Source of the DNA: RBC038 sp041390625
GTDB taxonomy: Bacteria; Chloroflexota; Dehalococcoidia; UBA2979
DNA length: 64,000 bases
Reading direction: 5' to 3'
Assembly (NCBI GenBank): GCA_041390625.1
Contig: JAWKPM010000004.1
Span: 124,001 to 188,000, forward strand
Shown: positions 34,127-41,031 of the stretch, one piece after another
Numbering within the stretch: position 1 is the stretch's first letter
Layout: every line of letters begins with the position of its first letter
Notes under the pieces: model-generated
What the model was told of the DNA's origin: nothing
The model's database searches: none
The model's input: only the letters and a program-made list of their open reading frames with translations
Program-made: the position numbers and the translations under genes

Positions 34127-34159
34127 GGGCGTTCCTCCGTCGCCGGTGCGTCTCGCGTG

Positions 34160-34176
34160 ACGCCTCGAGGAGGCGT
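34160..34176 (-). terminator. Small hairpin downstream of uppP
   Basis: ACGCCTC-GAG-GAGGCGT forms a 7-base stem between the uppP stop and the SDR start. It lacks a T tract and is a weak terminator candidate for the minus-strand uppP transcript. Confidence 0.35.
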
Positions 34177-34212
34177 GCCTCGGGTCGCGAAGTGCCGGCG
34201 CGGCGGGTGGGG

Positions 34213-35040
34213 CTAGAGCTGCCCGGTGAGCACGCCGACGAGGACCGCGAGGCCGACGGCGATTCTATACCAGAGGAAGACGCGCAACGTGCGGCTCTGC
34301 AGGAACGAGAGCAGGCCCCGGATCACCAGCATGCCGAGGGCCGCGGCCGTCAGCGCGCCGACGAGCATGGGTCCCCACAGGAACGCCTCGTCGCTCCGAA
34401 CCGCCTCCGAGAGCTGCAGCACCGCCGCCCCGAGGACGGCCGGCGCCGAGAGCAGGAACGAGAAACGAGCGGCCGCGGCACGCTGGATCCCGAGGCCTCG
34501 CGCGGCGCCGATGGTGATGCCGGACCGTGACACGCCGGGCACGAGGGCGCACGCCTGCGCCACCCCGATCACCATCGCGGTACCGAGCCCGATGCTCGCG
34601 AGACCCCGATCGAGGGCGCCTCGACGGTCGAGGAAGTCGATGAGCAGGCCGACGCCGATGAGCGTGAAGACGACCAGCAGCGCCTCGCGCGTGTGCGCCT
34701 CGATCGCGTCGTTGAACAGCAGGCCGACGATGACGGCCGGCGTGGTGCCGGCGGCGATCCAGAGACCGAGGCGCCCGCTGCCGCTCCAGTGATCGATACG
34801 TGCGCCGTGCTTCGCAATATCGCGCAGCCCGGCGCCGATGATCTCGACCCAGTCGCGCCAGAAGTAGACGAGCACCGCAGCGAGCGTGCCCGTGTGCAGC
34901 CCCACGTCGAACGTGAGCGAGCCGATGCCCTCGCCCATGATCCGTTCGGCGATGAGCAGGTGTCCCGACGACGAGATCGGTAGGAACTCGCTGAGCGCCT
35001 GAATCGCGCCGAGGATGATCGCCCGCACGTAATCGCCCAC
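34213..35040 (-). CDS. uppP: Undecaprenyl-diphosphatase
   Basis: A 275-residue polytopic membrane enzyme that dephosphorylates undecaprenyl pyrophosphate to recycle the lipid carrier for peptidoglycan synthesis. The two active-site motifs are clear: QALSEFLPISSSGHL near the N-terminus (with the following conserved Glu/His residues) and PGVSRSG near residue 165. Eight or so hydrophobic helices match the family, as does the length. It starts with GTG 35040; no Shine-Dalgarno sequence is seen, but TAGGCT ends 6 bases upstream on the minus strand, suggesting a leaderless transcript. It confers bacitracin tolerance in other bacteria. Confidence 0.93.
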   Translation of the reverse strand: MGDYVRAIILGAIQALSEFLPISSSGHLLIAERIMGEGIGSLTFDVGLHTGTLAAVLVYFWRDWVEIIGAGLRDIAKHGARIDHWSGSGRLGLWIAAGTTPAVIVGLLFNDAIEAHTREALLVVFTLIGVGLLIDFLDRRGALDRGLASIGLGTAMVIGVAQACALVPGVSRSGITIGAARGLGIQRAAAARFSFLLSAPAVLGAAVLQLSEAVRSDEAFLWGPMLVGALTAAALGMLVIRGLLSFLQSRTLRVFLWYRIAVGLAVLVGVLTGQL

Positions 35041-35046
35041 GCTTCG

Positions 35047-35052
35047 AGCCTA
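35047..35052 (-). promoter_or_regulatory. TANNNT element before uppP
   Basis: TAGGCT (minus strand) lies 6 bases before the GTG of uppP. No good -35 box is visible. It is interpreted as a -10 element of a leaderless transcript, by analogy with other genes in this window. Confidence 0.35.
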
Positions 35053-35140
35053 GGCCCGCGCGCGGCTACACGCCGATGGGGTTGTCCCGACTTCGAGAGA
35101 CGGGCCCGAGGTGCGTCGCGACGCCCGAGACCTACGCCGA

Positions 35141-35146
35141 TAGCAT
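35141..35146 (+). promoter_or_regulatory. TANNNT element before the TRIC gene
   Basis: TAGCAT sits 6 bases before the ATG of the cation-channel gene, which has no Shine-Dalgarno sequence. It is read as a -10 element that would start the RNA at the initiation codon. Confidence 0.4.
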
Positions 35147-35152
35147 CGCGCC

Positions 35153-35782
35153 ATGAGCCTCGAGGACCTCGTCGTGCTCGCCGACCGCATCGGCATCGTG
35201 GCCTTCGCGATCTCGGGCGTGGCCGTCGGCATCCGACGGCGCATGGACGTCTACGGCCTGCTCGCCCTCGGCCTCACGACCGCGATCGGCGGCGGCGCCG
35301 TGCGCGATGTGCTGCTCGGCGAGGTCCCGAGGGCGCTCGCGCAGGCGGACTACCTGCTCTTCGCCTCGGCCGTCAGCCTCCTCGCGATCGCCGCCGCCTG
35401 GCTCGGCTGGCGCTGGCCGGATCCGCTGCTCGCCCTCGCCGACGCCGTGGGCACGGGCGCCTTCGCGGTCACGGGCGCGCTCCTGGCGTACGAGGCCGAC
35501 CTGCCGCTCCCGGCCGCGATGGTCCTCGCGATCCTCACCGCGACGGGCGGCGGCGTGCTGCGCGACCTCATGGCGAACCGTGTGCCGATCGTGCTTCGCA
35601 CGGAGCTGAACGCGACGGCGGCGGCCGTGGGTGGCTTTGCGGCGTTCGTGCTCGCCGGCCGGGGCGAACCGCTGGCGGCGGTCGTCGGTGCCGTCCTCGC
35701 CGCCGCACTCAGCCTCATCGGCCACTCCGGCCGCGGGCGCCTGCCGCGCCTCGGCCCGCGGGCCCGTACGATGGAGCGATGA
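35153..35782 (+). CDS. TRIC-family (UPF0126) cation channel
   Basis: A 209-residue membrane protein of the bacterial TRIC/UPF0126 family (YicG-like). It has two homologous halves, each with three helices and a glycine-rich kink: TTAIGGGAVRDVLLGEVP in the first and LTATGGGVLRDLMANRVP in the second. TRIC proteins form trimeric potassium-selective channels. The C-terminal tail is basic. Its stop overlaps the start of the next gene (ATGA). It is divergent from uppP, and both appear to have leaderless-type promoters in the 112-base gap. Confidence 0.9.
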   Translation: MSLEDLVVLADRIGIVAFAISGVAVGIRRRMDVYGLLALGLTTAIGGGAVRDVLLGEVPRALAQADYLLFASAVSLLAIAAAWLGWRWPDPLLALADAVGTGAFAVTGALLAYEADLPLPAAMVLAILTATGGGVLRDLMANRVPIVLRTELNATAAAVGGFAAFVLAGRGEPLAAVVGAVLAAALSLIGHSGRGRLPRLGPRARTMER

Positions 35783-36477
35783 CCGAGCCCGAATCGAGCA
35801 TCGAGGCGACCGCGACGCCCGCCTCCCATCGCGAGGTGGGCGAATGGCTGCACTTCCTCCTGCCCGACGTCGATCCCCTGCCCTGGCCTGATGGCTGCTG
35901 GGTCGGCCACGTGAAGACGCGGTCGGCGGAGCATCACCCGCCGCTCTACTGGCTCGGGCGGGCCCTCGATGCCGTGGGCGCCGCCGGCAAGACCGAGCAC
36001 CTGAGCGAGCGCCTGCTCGCCGCGCACGGCCCCGAGGCCTGCAACGGCTACGGCGACGAAGACGAGCGCGCGCAGGACGTCCTCACCGAGGCGTGTGCCT
36101 TCGCGTGGGCGCGCGAGCACCTCGGGACGGTCGAGCCTGGCGGTGGCGGCGAGAGTCCGACCTGGCTGCGCGTCGCCTCCGCCGATGCCTACGTCATGCC
36201 TCGAAGGCTGCGCCCCGTGCGGACGATGGAGCAGCTCTTCGCGCAGGTGGCCGAGGTGATGGAGCAGGGCGCGCGCGGCCTGCCGCCGGCGGCGCTGCGG
36301 ATCGTGTACCTCGACATCCCGCTCAACCTGAGGATGTGGTCGCAGGACCTCGGCTACGCCGCACCGATCACGGAGCCGCTGCAGACGGCCGTGCACCACT
36401 ACGGCGCCGAGTGGGGCGTGGGATACGTCCTCACGAGGCCGTTCCAGTGGAACGCCCCCCTCGAGGCCTGGTTCTAG
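35779..36477 (+). CDS. Unknown protein, 232 aa
   Basis: I do not recognise this protein. It is soluble, acidic, with many Trp and His residues (GEWLHFLLPDVDPLPWPDG, HHPPLYWLGRALDAVG, NLRMWSQDLGY). No known motif or signal peptide. ATG 35779 overlaps the TRIC stop (ATGA), so it is co-translated with the channel. It ends 10 bases from the convergent MarR gene. An accessory role to the channel is only a guess from position. Confidence 0.6.
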   Translation: MTEPESSIEATATPASHREVGEWLHFLLPDVDPLPWPDGCWVGHVKTRSAEHHPPLYWLGRALDAVGAAGKTEHLSERLLAAHGPEACNGYGDEDERAQDVLTEACAFAWAREHLGTVEPGGGGESPTWLRVASADAYVMPRRLRPVRTMEQLFAQVAEVMEQGARGLPPAALRIVYLDIPLNLRMWSQDLGYAAPITEPLQTAVHHYGAEWGVGYVLTRPFQWNAPLEAWF

Positions 36478-36486
36478 CCCGAGGCC

Positions 36487-36927
36487 CTACTCCTCGAGTC
36501 GACGCAGCACCTCTACCGCGCGCTCCAGCGTCTCGAGGTCGCGCGCCGGTAGCTCGTTTAGCTGCGCAGTCAATCGCTCGACGCGCAGCCGGCGCCCGCG
36601 CTCCATCACCCGTTTCCCCTTCGGCGTGGCCTCGATGGTGATCGCGCGGCGGTCGTCCAGATCCGGCCGCCTCGTCACGAGCCCGTCCGCCTCGAGCGCC
36701 GCAACCAGGCGCGTCATGGTCGGCGGCGTCACCTGCTCCGCGGCCGCGAGCCCCGCGAGCGTGGTCGGGCCGCCGAAGACGACGACCGAGAGCGCCGACA
36801 GCCGCGCGGGCGTGATGCCGAGGACGACATCGGCCTGCCGCAGCCGCCGCACGAGGTGGATGCCCGCGCTGTTGAGGCCCATCGCCAGCGCGTCGATGCG
36901 GTCGCGTGTCTCGGGGGTTGACGCCAC
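36487..36927 (-). CDS. MarR-family transcriptional regulator
   Basis: A 146-residue winged-helix regulator. The recognition part reads LAAAEQVTPPTMTRLVAALEADGLVTRRPDLDDRRAITIEATP, with the wing D(D/x)RR signature of MarR proteins; here it is quoted in pieces, LAAAEQVTPPTMTRLV and DLDDRRAI. It binds DNA as a dimer and is usually released by small phenolic or lipid ligands. It is divergent from the VOC gene, and the 48-base gap holds a nearly perfect 23-base palindrome, the probable operator for both. The GTG start at 36927 lacks a clear ribosome site. Confidence 0.9.
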   Translation of the reverse strand: MASTPETRDRIDALAMGLNSAGIHLVRRLRQADVVLGITPARLSALSVVVFGGPTTLAGLAAAEQVTPPTMTRLVAALEADGLVTRRPDLDDRRAITIEATPKGKRVMERGRRLRVERLTAQLNELPARDLETLERAVEVLRRLEE

Positions 36928-36933
36928 GCACTA

Positions 36934-36956
36934 TCGTTAGCAAGCCTTACTAACGA
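36934..36956. promoter_or_regulatory. Palindromic MarR operator
   Basis: The arms TCGTTAGCAAG and CTTACTAACGA flank a single central C; only one position breaks the symmetry. It lies between the divergent MarR and VOC genes, 7 bases from the MarR start, exactly where an autoregulatory operator is expected. It is markedly AT-richer than its surroundings. Confidence 0.75.
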
Positions 36957-36975
36957 ATGCAAGAGGAGTTCGGTC

Positions 36976-37395
36976 ATGGCGGGTGACGGTGAGCTCTCGG
37001 TGACGAAGCTCGGGCAGGTGGCGCAGCCGGTCGCGGACCTGGCGAGGGCGGTGGCGTTCTACGGAGAGACGCTCGGCGCGAGGCACGTCGCGACCTTCGA
37101 TCCGCCGGGGCTGGCGTTCTTCGACCTCGACGGCACGCGCATCATGCTCGACGCGCTCATCGCCGAGCACGCCGGCCGAGGCTCCGCGCTCTACTTCTCG
37201 GTGGCGGATCTCGATGCGGGGGTGAGCTCCCTGGAGGCCCGCGGCGTGACCCTCGAGGGTGAGCCGCACATGATCAGCCGCGACGACCAGGGCGTCTTCG
37301 GCGTGGCAGGCGCCGAGACCTGGATGGCGTTCTTCCGCGACCCGGACGGCAATCTGCTGGCGCTGATGAGCGAACGCCCGCCTGCCACCAGCTGA
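36976..37395 (+). CDS. VOC (glyoxalase/dioxygenase) superfamily protein
   Basis: A 139-residue vicinal-oxygen-chelate protein: first half VAQPVADLARAVAFYGETLG, second half LYFSVADLDAGVSSLEARG and the ending AFFRDPDGNLLALMSE, where the Glu is a usual metal ligand. Members are glyoxalases, extradiol dioxygenases or resistance proteins. Placement behind a MarR operator suggests inducible detoxification, inferred only. AGAGGAG lies upstream of ATG 36976. Confidence 0.85.
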   Translation: MAGDGELSVTKLGQVAQPVADLARAVAFYGETLGARHVATFDPPGLAFFDLDGTRIMLDALIAEHAGRGSALYFSVADLDAGVSSLEARGVTLEGEPHMISRDDQGVFGVAGAETWMAFFRDPDGNLLALMSERPPATS

Positions 37396-37414
37396 CGTCC
37401 ACCCGCGAAACGAT

Positions 37415-37440
37415 GAGCGCCCCGGCTGCCCGGGGCGCTC
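37415..37440 (+). terminator. Terminator after the VOC gene
   Basis: GAGCGCCCCGG-CTGC-CCGGGGCGCTC is a perfect 11-base stem with a 4-base loop, 20 bases past the VOC stop and followed by TCGTTGCT. It probably terminates both this gene and the convergent 43-aa gene. Confidence 0.8.
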
Positions 37441-37486
37441 TCGTTGCTACCTGCGATGTGGGTGAGCCTCGAGGCCCGGCTTCCTG

Positions 37487-37618
37487 TTAGTTCAGGTTGC
37501 CGAGTCGAACCGCCCAGAAGGTGCGGTCGAGGTCCGACTTCGCCTCGTCGATGGTCAGGGCGACAGTGCCCTGCCGGACGAGCAAGTCGTCGTAGTAGCG
37601 GCTCTTCGTGGTGCGCAT
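37487..37618 (-). CDS. 43-aa protein with strong regulated promoter, unknown
   Basis: A short gene encoding 43 residues (MRTTKSRYYDDLLVRQG, then TVALTIDEAKSDLDRTFWAV, ending RLGNLN). It is soluble with a basic start, and I do not recognise it. Support for it being real: GGAGGGAGG 9 bases before the ATG, codon use like the neighbours, a textbook promoter (TTGACA, 17 bases, TAACAT) about 60 bases upstream, and a strong hairpin 47 bases beyond the stop. Two palindromes overlap or adjoin the promoter. The IDEAKSDLDR segment vaguely suggests a DNA- or protein-binding helix, but no function can be assigned. Confidence 0.7.
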   Translation of the reverse strand: MRTTKSRYYDDLLVRQGTVALTIDEAKSDLDRTFWAVRLGNLN

Positions 37619-37678
37619 CTCGTTCGTCCTCCCTCCGGTGGCCTGGCCCTTCGACCTCGACCCCGGACTGCACCTGTA

Positions 37679-37707
37679 ATGTTACGTGCACGTAAGATGC
37701 ATGTCAA
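37679..37707 (-). promoter_or_regulatory. Consensus sigma-70 promoter for the 43-aa gene
   Basis: On the minus strand TTGACA (37707-37702) is separated by exactly 17 bases from TAACAT (37684-37679). The transcript would start near 37672, giving a leader of about 54 bases before the ATG at 37618. It is the best promoter match in the window. Confidence 0.75.
37682..37695. promoter_or_regulatory. 14-base palindrome overlapping the -10 box
   Basis: TTACGTGCACGTAA is a perfect palindrome that overlaps the -10 hexamer and spacer of the 43-aa gene's promoter. A repressor bound here would block RNA polymerase. Confidence 0.6.
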
Positions 37708-37708
37708 G

Positions 37709-37723
37709 TACCCCTAGGGGGTA
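37709..37723. promoter_or_regulatory. CsoR-like palindrome next to the -35 box
   Basis: TACCCC-TAG-GGGGTA is a near-perfect inverted repeat adjoining the -35 box. It resembles the TACCC...GGGTA sites of CsoR/RcnR-family metal or persulfide sensors. Without a csoR gene in the window this is only a resemblance. Confidence 0.5.
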
Positions 37724-37805
37724 TCGGTATAAACCCGTACGGGCCCCGGCAGAAACCCTGAGGCAGATGTAGGAACGAAGGTCGGAGCCGGGCTCGCGAG
37801 GCGAG

Positions 37806-38963
37806 TCAGCGAGGCGCGACGAACGGCAGCGGCTCGATCCGCGCGCGCTGCGGCACGCCGTCCGTGTCGACCTCGAGGACGCTCGACCCATCGAGGCTCG
37901 TCGGGAGATACGCCAGCGCGATCCCCGCCTCGAGGGCCGGCGAGAACCCGGCGGCGACGCACGCGCCGACGTCCGCGACGTCGGACGTGACGCGCGAGCC
38001 CCGATGCGCCAGGCGCGGGCCGTCGAGGACGAGACCGGTCAGGCGCCGCTCGGGAGGCCCGGCGTCCCGCAGCGCCTGAGCACCCGGGAACGCCCGAGGT
38101 CCGTCGGCCCCATCGAGATCGACGAGCGCCTCGAGCCCAGCCGCGAACGGAGTCGCGGGCCGCGGCGTCTCCGCCGGTGCCTCGATGACCGCCGCCTCGA
38201 GGCGCAGAGCGTCGTGCGCCGTGATGCCCGCCGAGGTCGCACCCGCCTCGACGAGGCCGTGCCAGATATCGGCCCCGTCGTCCGGGTTCAGCAGCAACAG
38301 GTAGCCGTCCTCACCGACGCTCGAGGTGCGGGCGAGCGCGGCGCGATGCACGCCGAGCAGCAGTTCGCGACAGCGGTCGCGCTCCACCGAGTCGACGAGC
38401 GCCGGCCCGAGGACCTCGCTCGCGATCTCGTGGGCGCGCGGGCCCTGCAGCGACAGCAGCGCGGTCATCGACTCGCGATCGGTCAGCACGACGTCCTCGC
38501 CGGCCGCGGCCTCCTCGAGGTGCGAGGCGAGGTGGTCGCCGGCCTCGGGCGTGGTCGTCACGAGCCAGCGACCCTCATCGAGGTGCCACAGCGTCGGCAC
38601 ATCGATGATCGACCCGTCCTCGTGGCAGGCGACCGCGCGCCGCACCGCGCCCAGCGGGATGCGCGTGGCATCGGTCGCCAGCACCGAGGCGAGCACCTGC
38701 GCGGCGCGCTCGCCGGTGACGGCGAACCGCGCGAGGTGGGAGCGGTCGAAGAGCCCCGCCCCTTCGCGGGTCGCCACCTGCTCGTCGAGCGCCCCCGTGT
38801 ACCACAGCGGCATCGTGTAGCCGTGCGCAGGCGCCGGGTGGCACCCCAGCTCGATGTGCATGCCGGCGAGCGGCAGGACGCGCGTCGAGGCGGTGCCGAG
38901 CGGGCCGCCCTCGAGGCCGGGCAGCGGGCGCAGCGACCGCAGCAGGTCGTCCATCGAGGTCAC
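37806..38963 (-). CDS. GcvT-like aminomethyltransferase/folate-binding protein
   Basis: A 385-residue GcvT-family protein with the N-terminal tetrahydrofolate-binding fold (LWYTGALDEQVATREGAGLF, then DRSHLARFAVTGERA), SLQGPRAHEI and a C-terminal barrel. In GcvT the acidic pair after a GGxID segment contacts folate; here it reads GSIIDVPTLW, one Asp only. No gcvH, gcvP or lpd lies nearby, so a stand-alone demethylase or YgfZ-like role is as likely as glycine cleavage. It follows an MBL gene by 21 bases on the same strand. GTG 38963 or ATG 38954 could be the start. Confidence 0.82.
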   Translation of the reverse strand: MTSMDDLLRSLRPLPGLEGGPLGTASTRVLPLAGMHIELGCHPAPAHGYTMPLWYTGALDEQVATREGAGLFDRSHLARFAVTGERAAQVLASVLATDATRIPLGAVRRAVACHEDGSIIDVPTLWHLDEGRWLVTTTPEAGDHLASHLEEAAAGEDVVLTDRESMTALLSLQGPRAHEIASEVLGPALVDSVERDRCRELLLGVHRAALARTSSVGEDGYLLLLNPDDGADIWHGLVEAGATSAGITAHDALRLEAAVIEAPAETPRPATPFAAGLEALVDLDGADGPRAFPGAQALRDAGPPERRLTGLVLDGPRLAHRGSRVTSDVADVGACVAAGFSPALEAGIALAYLPTSLDGSSVLEVDTDGVPQRARIEPLPFVAPR

Positions 38964-38984
38964 GAGCGCGCCGCCATCGAGTTG

Positions 38985-39866
38985 CTACGCCTCGGGCGGC
39001 ACGTCGACGAGGTGGCGGAATCCCCGCTCGGTCCGCGTCATGCGCATGACTCCCGGGTACTCGACGTGGGAGACGAGGACCAGCGCCTGCTCGTCGATGC
39101 AGCGGTCCATCAGCATCTTCTTCGTCTCCATCGAGACGAGCGGCAGCACATCGAGGCCGGACACCCACGCGGTCCGCTCGAGCTGGACGCGATGCTGCGC
39201 GAGGTCCCCCGTGAACACCCCCCACTGGCCGTTCGAGCGGATGGCCACCACTCCGTGCCCGTGCGTGTGCCCCGGCGCCGCGAGGAAGCGCACTTCCGAG
39301 GTGATGGGCGTCTCCGCGCCGTCGCCGTCCATCAGACGCAGGTGGCCCTCGATCGGCGCGAGGTTGCGCTCGAGGTAGGTCGCACGCGTGCGCTCGTTCG
39401 GGTGGGTCGCGTCCTCCCATTCGGTCGAGGCGATGTGATACGTCGCGTTCGGGAAGGTCGGCCGCAGCAGGTCCGACTCGGACGTGCCGCCCGTCGTGTT
39501 CCACCCACAGTGGTCAGAGTGCAGGTGTGTGTTCACGACGTCGGTGACGTCCTCGGGTGCCACGCCGAGTGCGGCCAGCGAGGTGAGGAGCGTCCCATCC
39601 TCGGCGGGCGAGGCATTGTCGCGATCGCCCGGCTTCCCACCGACCCCGCTCTCCACGAGGACGGTGCGGCCTTCCGATCGGATGAGCAGGCAGTTGAGGC
39701 CGAGCGTCATCCGGTGGATCTCGTCGAGCGGCCCCGCGACGCGCTCCCACATCACCCGAGGCACCACACCGAAGATCGCGCCGGCGTCGTACTGGAACGT
39801 GCCGTCACTGACGACCGCGACGTCGAGGCCGCCGATGCGGTAGCGAGCGCCGGAGGGCAATGGCAT
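38985..39866 (-). CDS. Metallo-beta-lactamase-fold hydrolase (paralogue 1)
   Basis: A 293-residue MBL protein with THLHSDHCGWN (metal motif, His119-type), PGHTHGHGV and a GDLAQH Asp. The start RIGGLDVAVVSDGTFQ and the overall layout match the MBL encoded at 45622-46467, identifying them as paralogues that flank the duplicated binding-protein genes. This quorum-quenching-lactonase-like subgroup hydrolyses lactones or other esters; substrate unknown. GAGGAGGC lies upstream of ATG 39866. Probably co-transcribed with the GcvT-like gene. Confidence 0.88.
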   Translation of the reverse strand: MPLPSGARYRIGGLDVAVVSDGTFQYDAGAIFGVVPRVMWERVAGPLDEIHRMTLGLNCLLIRSEGRTVLVESGVGGKPGDRDNASPAEDGTLLTSLAALGVAPEDVTDVVNTHLHSDHCGWNTTGGTSESDLLRPTFPNATYHIASTEWEDATHPNERTRATYLERNLAPIEGHLRLMDGDGAETPITSEVRFLAAPGHTHGHGVVAIRSNGQWGVFTGDLAQHRVQLERTAWVSGLDVLPLVSMETKKMLMDRCIDEQALVLVSHVEYPGVMRMTRTERGFRHLVDVPPEA

Positions 39867-39973
39867 CGCAGCCTCCTCGATGTGCGCGGGGCGCCGTCGG
39901 TCGTGGCACCATACGTGCGGACATGGTGCGCGTCGACGCCGGTCGCGTCGAGGCGCTTCGATCGGAGCACGAC

Positions 39974-40447
39974 GTGAAAAGCGACGCGACGACCGTGAAG
40001 GACTACCTGAACGAGCTGCCCGAGGACCGGCGCAAAGCGCTGTCCGCGGTGCGGGCCGCCATCCGCAAGCGCCTCCCGAAGGGTTACGAGGAGGGCATGC
40101 AGTTCGGCATGATCGGCTACTACGTGCCCCTCAAGCGCTACCCGAAGACCTACAACAAGCAGCCGCTCTCCTACGCCGCCCTCGCCTCCCAGAAGAACTA
40201 CATGGCGGTCTACCTCAACAACATCTACGGCGACCCCGAGCTCGAGCGCTGGTTCACCGAGGCGTATCGCGCGACTGGCAAGCGCCTCGACATGGGCAAG
40301 TCCTGCGTCCGCTTCAAGCGTCTCGAGGACCTGCCGATCGACCTGATTGCGGAGGCCATCGCGAAGACACCCGTCGACACGTTCATCGAGGCCTACGAGG
40401 AAGCGCAGGCCGCCTCGGCGTCCCGCCGCGCCTCATCGAGGCACTAG
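39974..40447 (+). CDS. DUF1801 (YdhG/SHOCT-associated) protein
   Basis: A 157-residue protein of the DUF1801 family: VKDYLNELPEDRRKALSAVR near the start, YEEGMQFGMIGYYVPL in the middle and MGKSCVRFKRLEDLPIDLI near the end, all typical. The family is widespread and functionally uncharacterised. The GTG at 39974 is chosen because homology begins there, with GGAGC about 7 bases before it; an ATG at 39923 is an alternative. The phosphatase gene starts 4 bases after its stop, suggesting coexpression. Confidence 0.8.
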   Translation: MKSDATTVKDYLNELPEDRRKALSAVRAAIRKRLPKGYEEGMQFGMIGYYVPLKRYPKTYNKQPLSYAALASQKNYMAVYLNNIYGDPELERWFTEAYRATGKRLDMGKSCVRFKRLEDLPIDLIAEAIAKTPVDTFIEAYEEAQAASASRRASSRH

Positions 40448-40451
40448 CCCG

Positions 40452-40913
40452 ATGGCCATCGAGGACATTCGCAACTTCCGACGCTTCGACGATCGCCTGG
40501 TCACCGGCGGCCAGCCCACTGAGGAGCAGCTGCGCGACCTCGCAGCCGCCGGCTTCGAGGCGGTGGTGAACATCGCCACCATCAACCCGCGCTACTCGCT
40601 CCCCGACGAGCCCGGCCTCGTCGAGTCGCTCGGCATGGCCTACCACCACATTCCCGTCGAGTGGGAGTCGCCGCAGGTGAGTGACTTCGAGGCCTTCGAG
40701 CACGTGATGGCCGGCCTCGAGGGCCGGCGCATGCTCATACACTGCGCTGCGAACTACCGCGTGACCGCCTTCACCTCGCTCTGGGCGCGCCGAAACCTGC
40801 GCTGGACGCCGGAGCAGGCCGCGGCCTTTCGCGCAGCAGTCTGGGACGTCTCCGAGTACCCCGCATGGGCGGCGTTCGTCGCCTCGATCGAGGCTTCAAC
40901 GGACGGCGCCTGA
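40452..40913 (+). CDS. Protein tyrosine phosphatase-like protein
   Basis: A 153-residue cysteine phosphatase-like protein. The P-loop reads HCAANYRVTAF, that is Cys-x4-Arg rather than the classical Cys-x5-Arg, and a general-acid region may be IPVEWESPQVSDF. The start LVTGGQPTEEQLRDLAAAGFEAVVN is quoted in parts: GGQPTEEQL is typical of the DUF442/dual-specificity-like bacterial family. Natural substrate unknown. ATG 40452 follows the DUF1801 stop closely. It converges on the binding-protein gene, with terminator hairpins between. Confidence 0.8.
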   Translation: MAIEDIRNFRRFDDRLVTGGQPTEEQLRDLAAAGFEAVVNIATINPRYSLPDEPGLVESLGMAYHHIPVEWESPQVSDFEAFEHVMAGLEGRRMLIHCAANYRVTAFTSLWARRNLRWTPEQAAAFRAAVWDVSEYPAWAAFVASIEASTDGA

Positions 40914-40933
40914 CCGTCCGGACAGCGGACAAA

Positions 40934-40965
40934 CACAGGGGCCGGTTCCCGGACCGGCCCCCGTG
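40934..40965 (-). terminator. Terminator hairpins downstream of binding protein copy A
   Basis: GGGGCCGGT and ACCGGCCCC form a 9-base stem, extended by CAC/GTG after one mismatch. A second stem, GGCGGGCG with CGCCCGCC (40996-41021), lies between it and the gene's stop. The main stem also suits the convergent phosphatase gene. The equivalent region behind copy B is conserved. Confidence 0.65.
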
Positions 40966-41031
40966 CCCCAGAGGGAACTGGCGATGGAGGATCGAGGCGG
41001 GCGCCCTCGGACGCGCCCGCCCCCGAGTTCG

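Noticed and set aside
37806..38963. Calling this gene gcvT of the glycine cleavage system
   Set aside because: No gcvH, gcvP or lpd nearby and the folate-contact acidic pair is incomplete; kept as GcvT-like.
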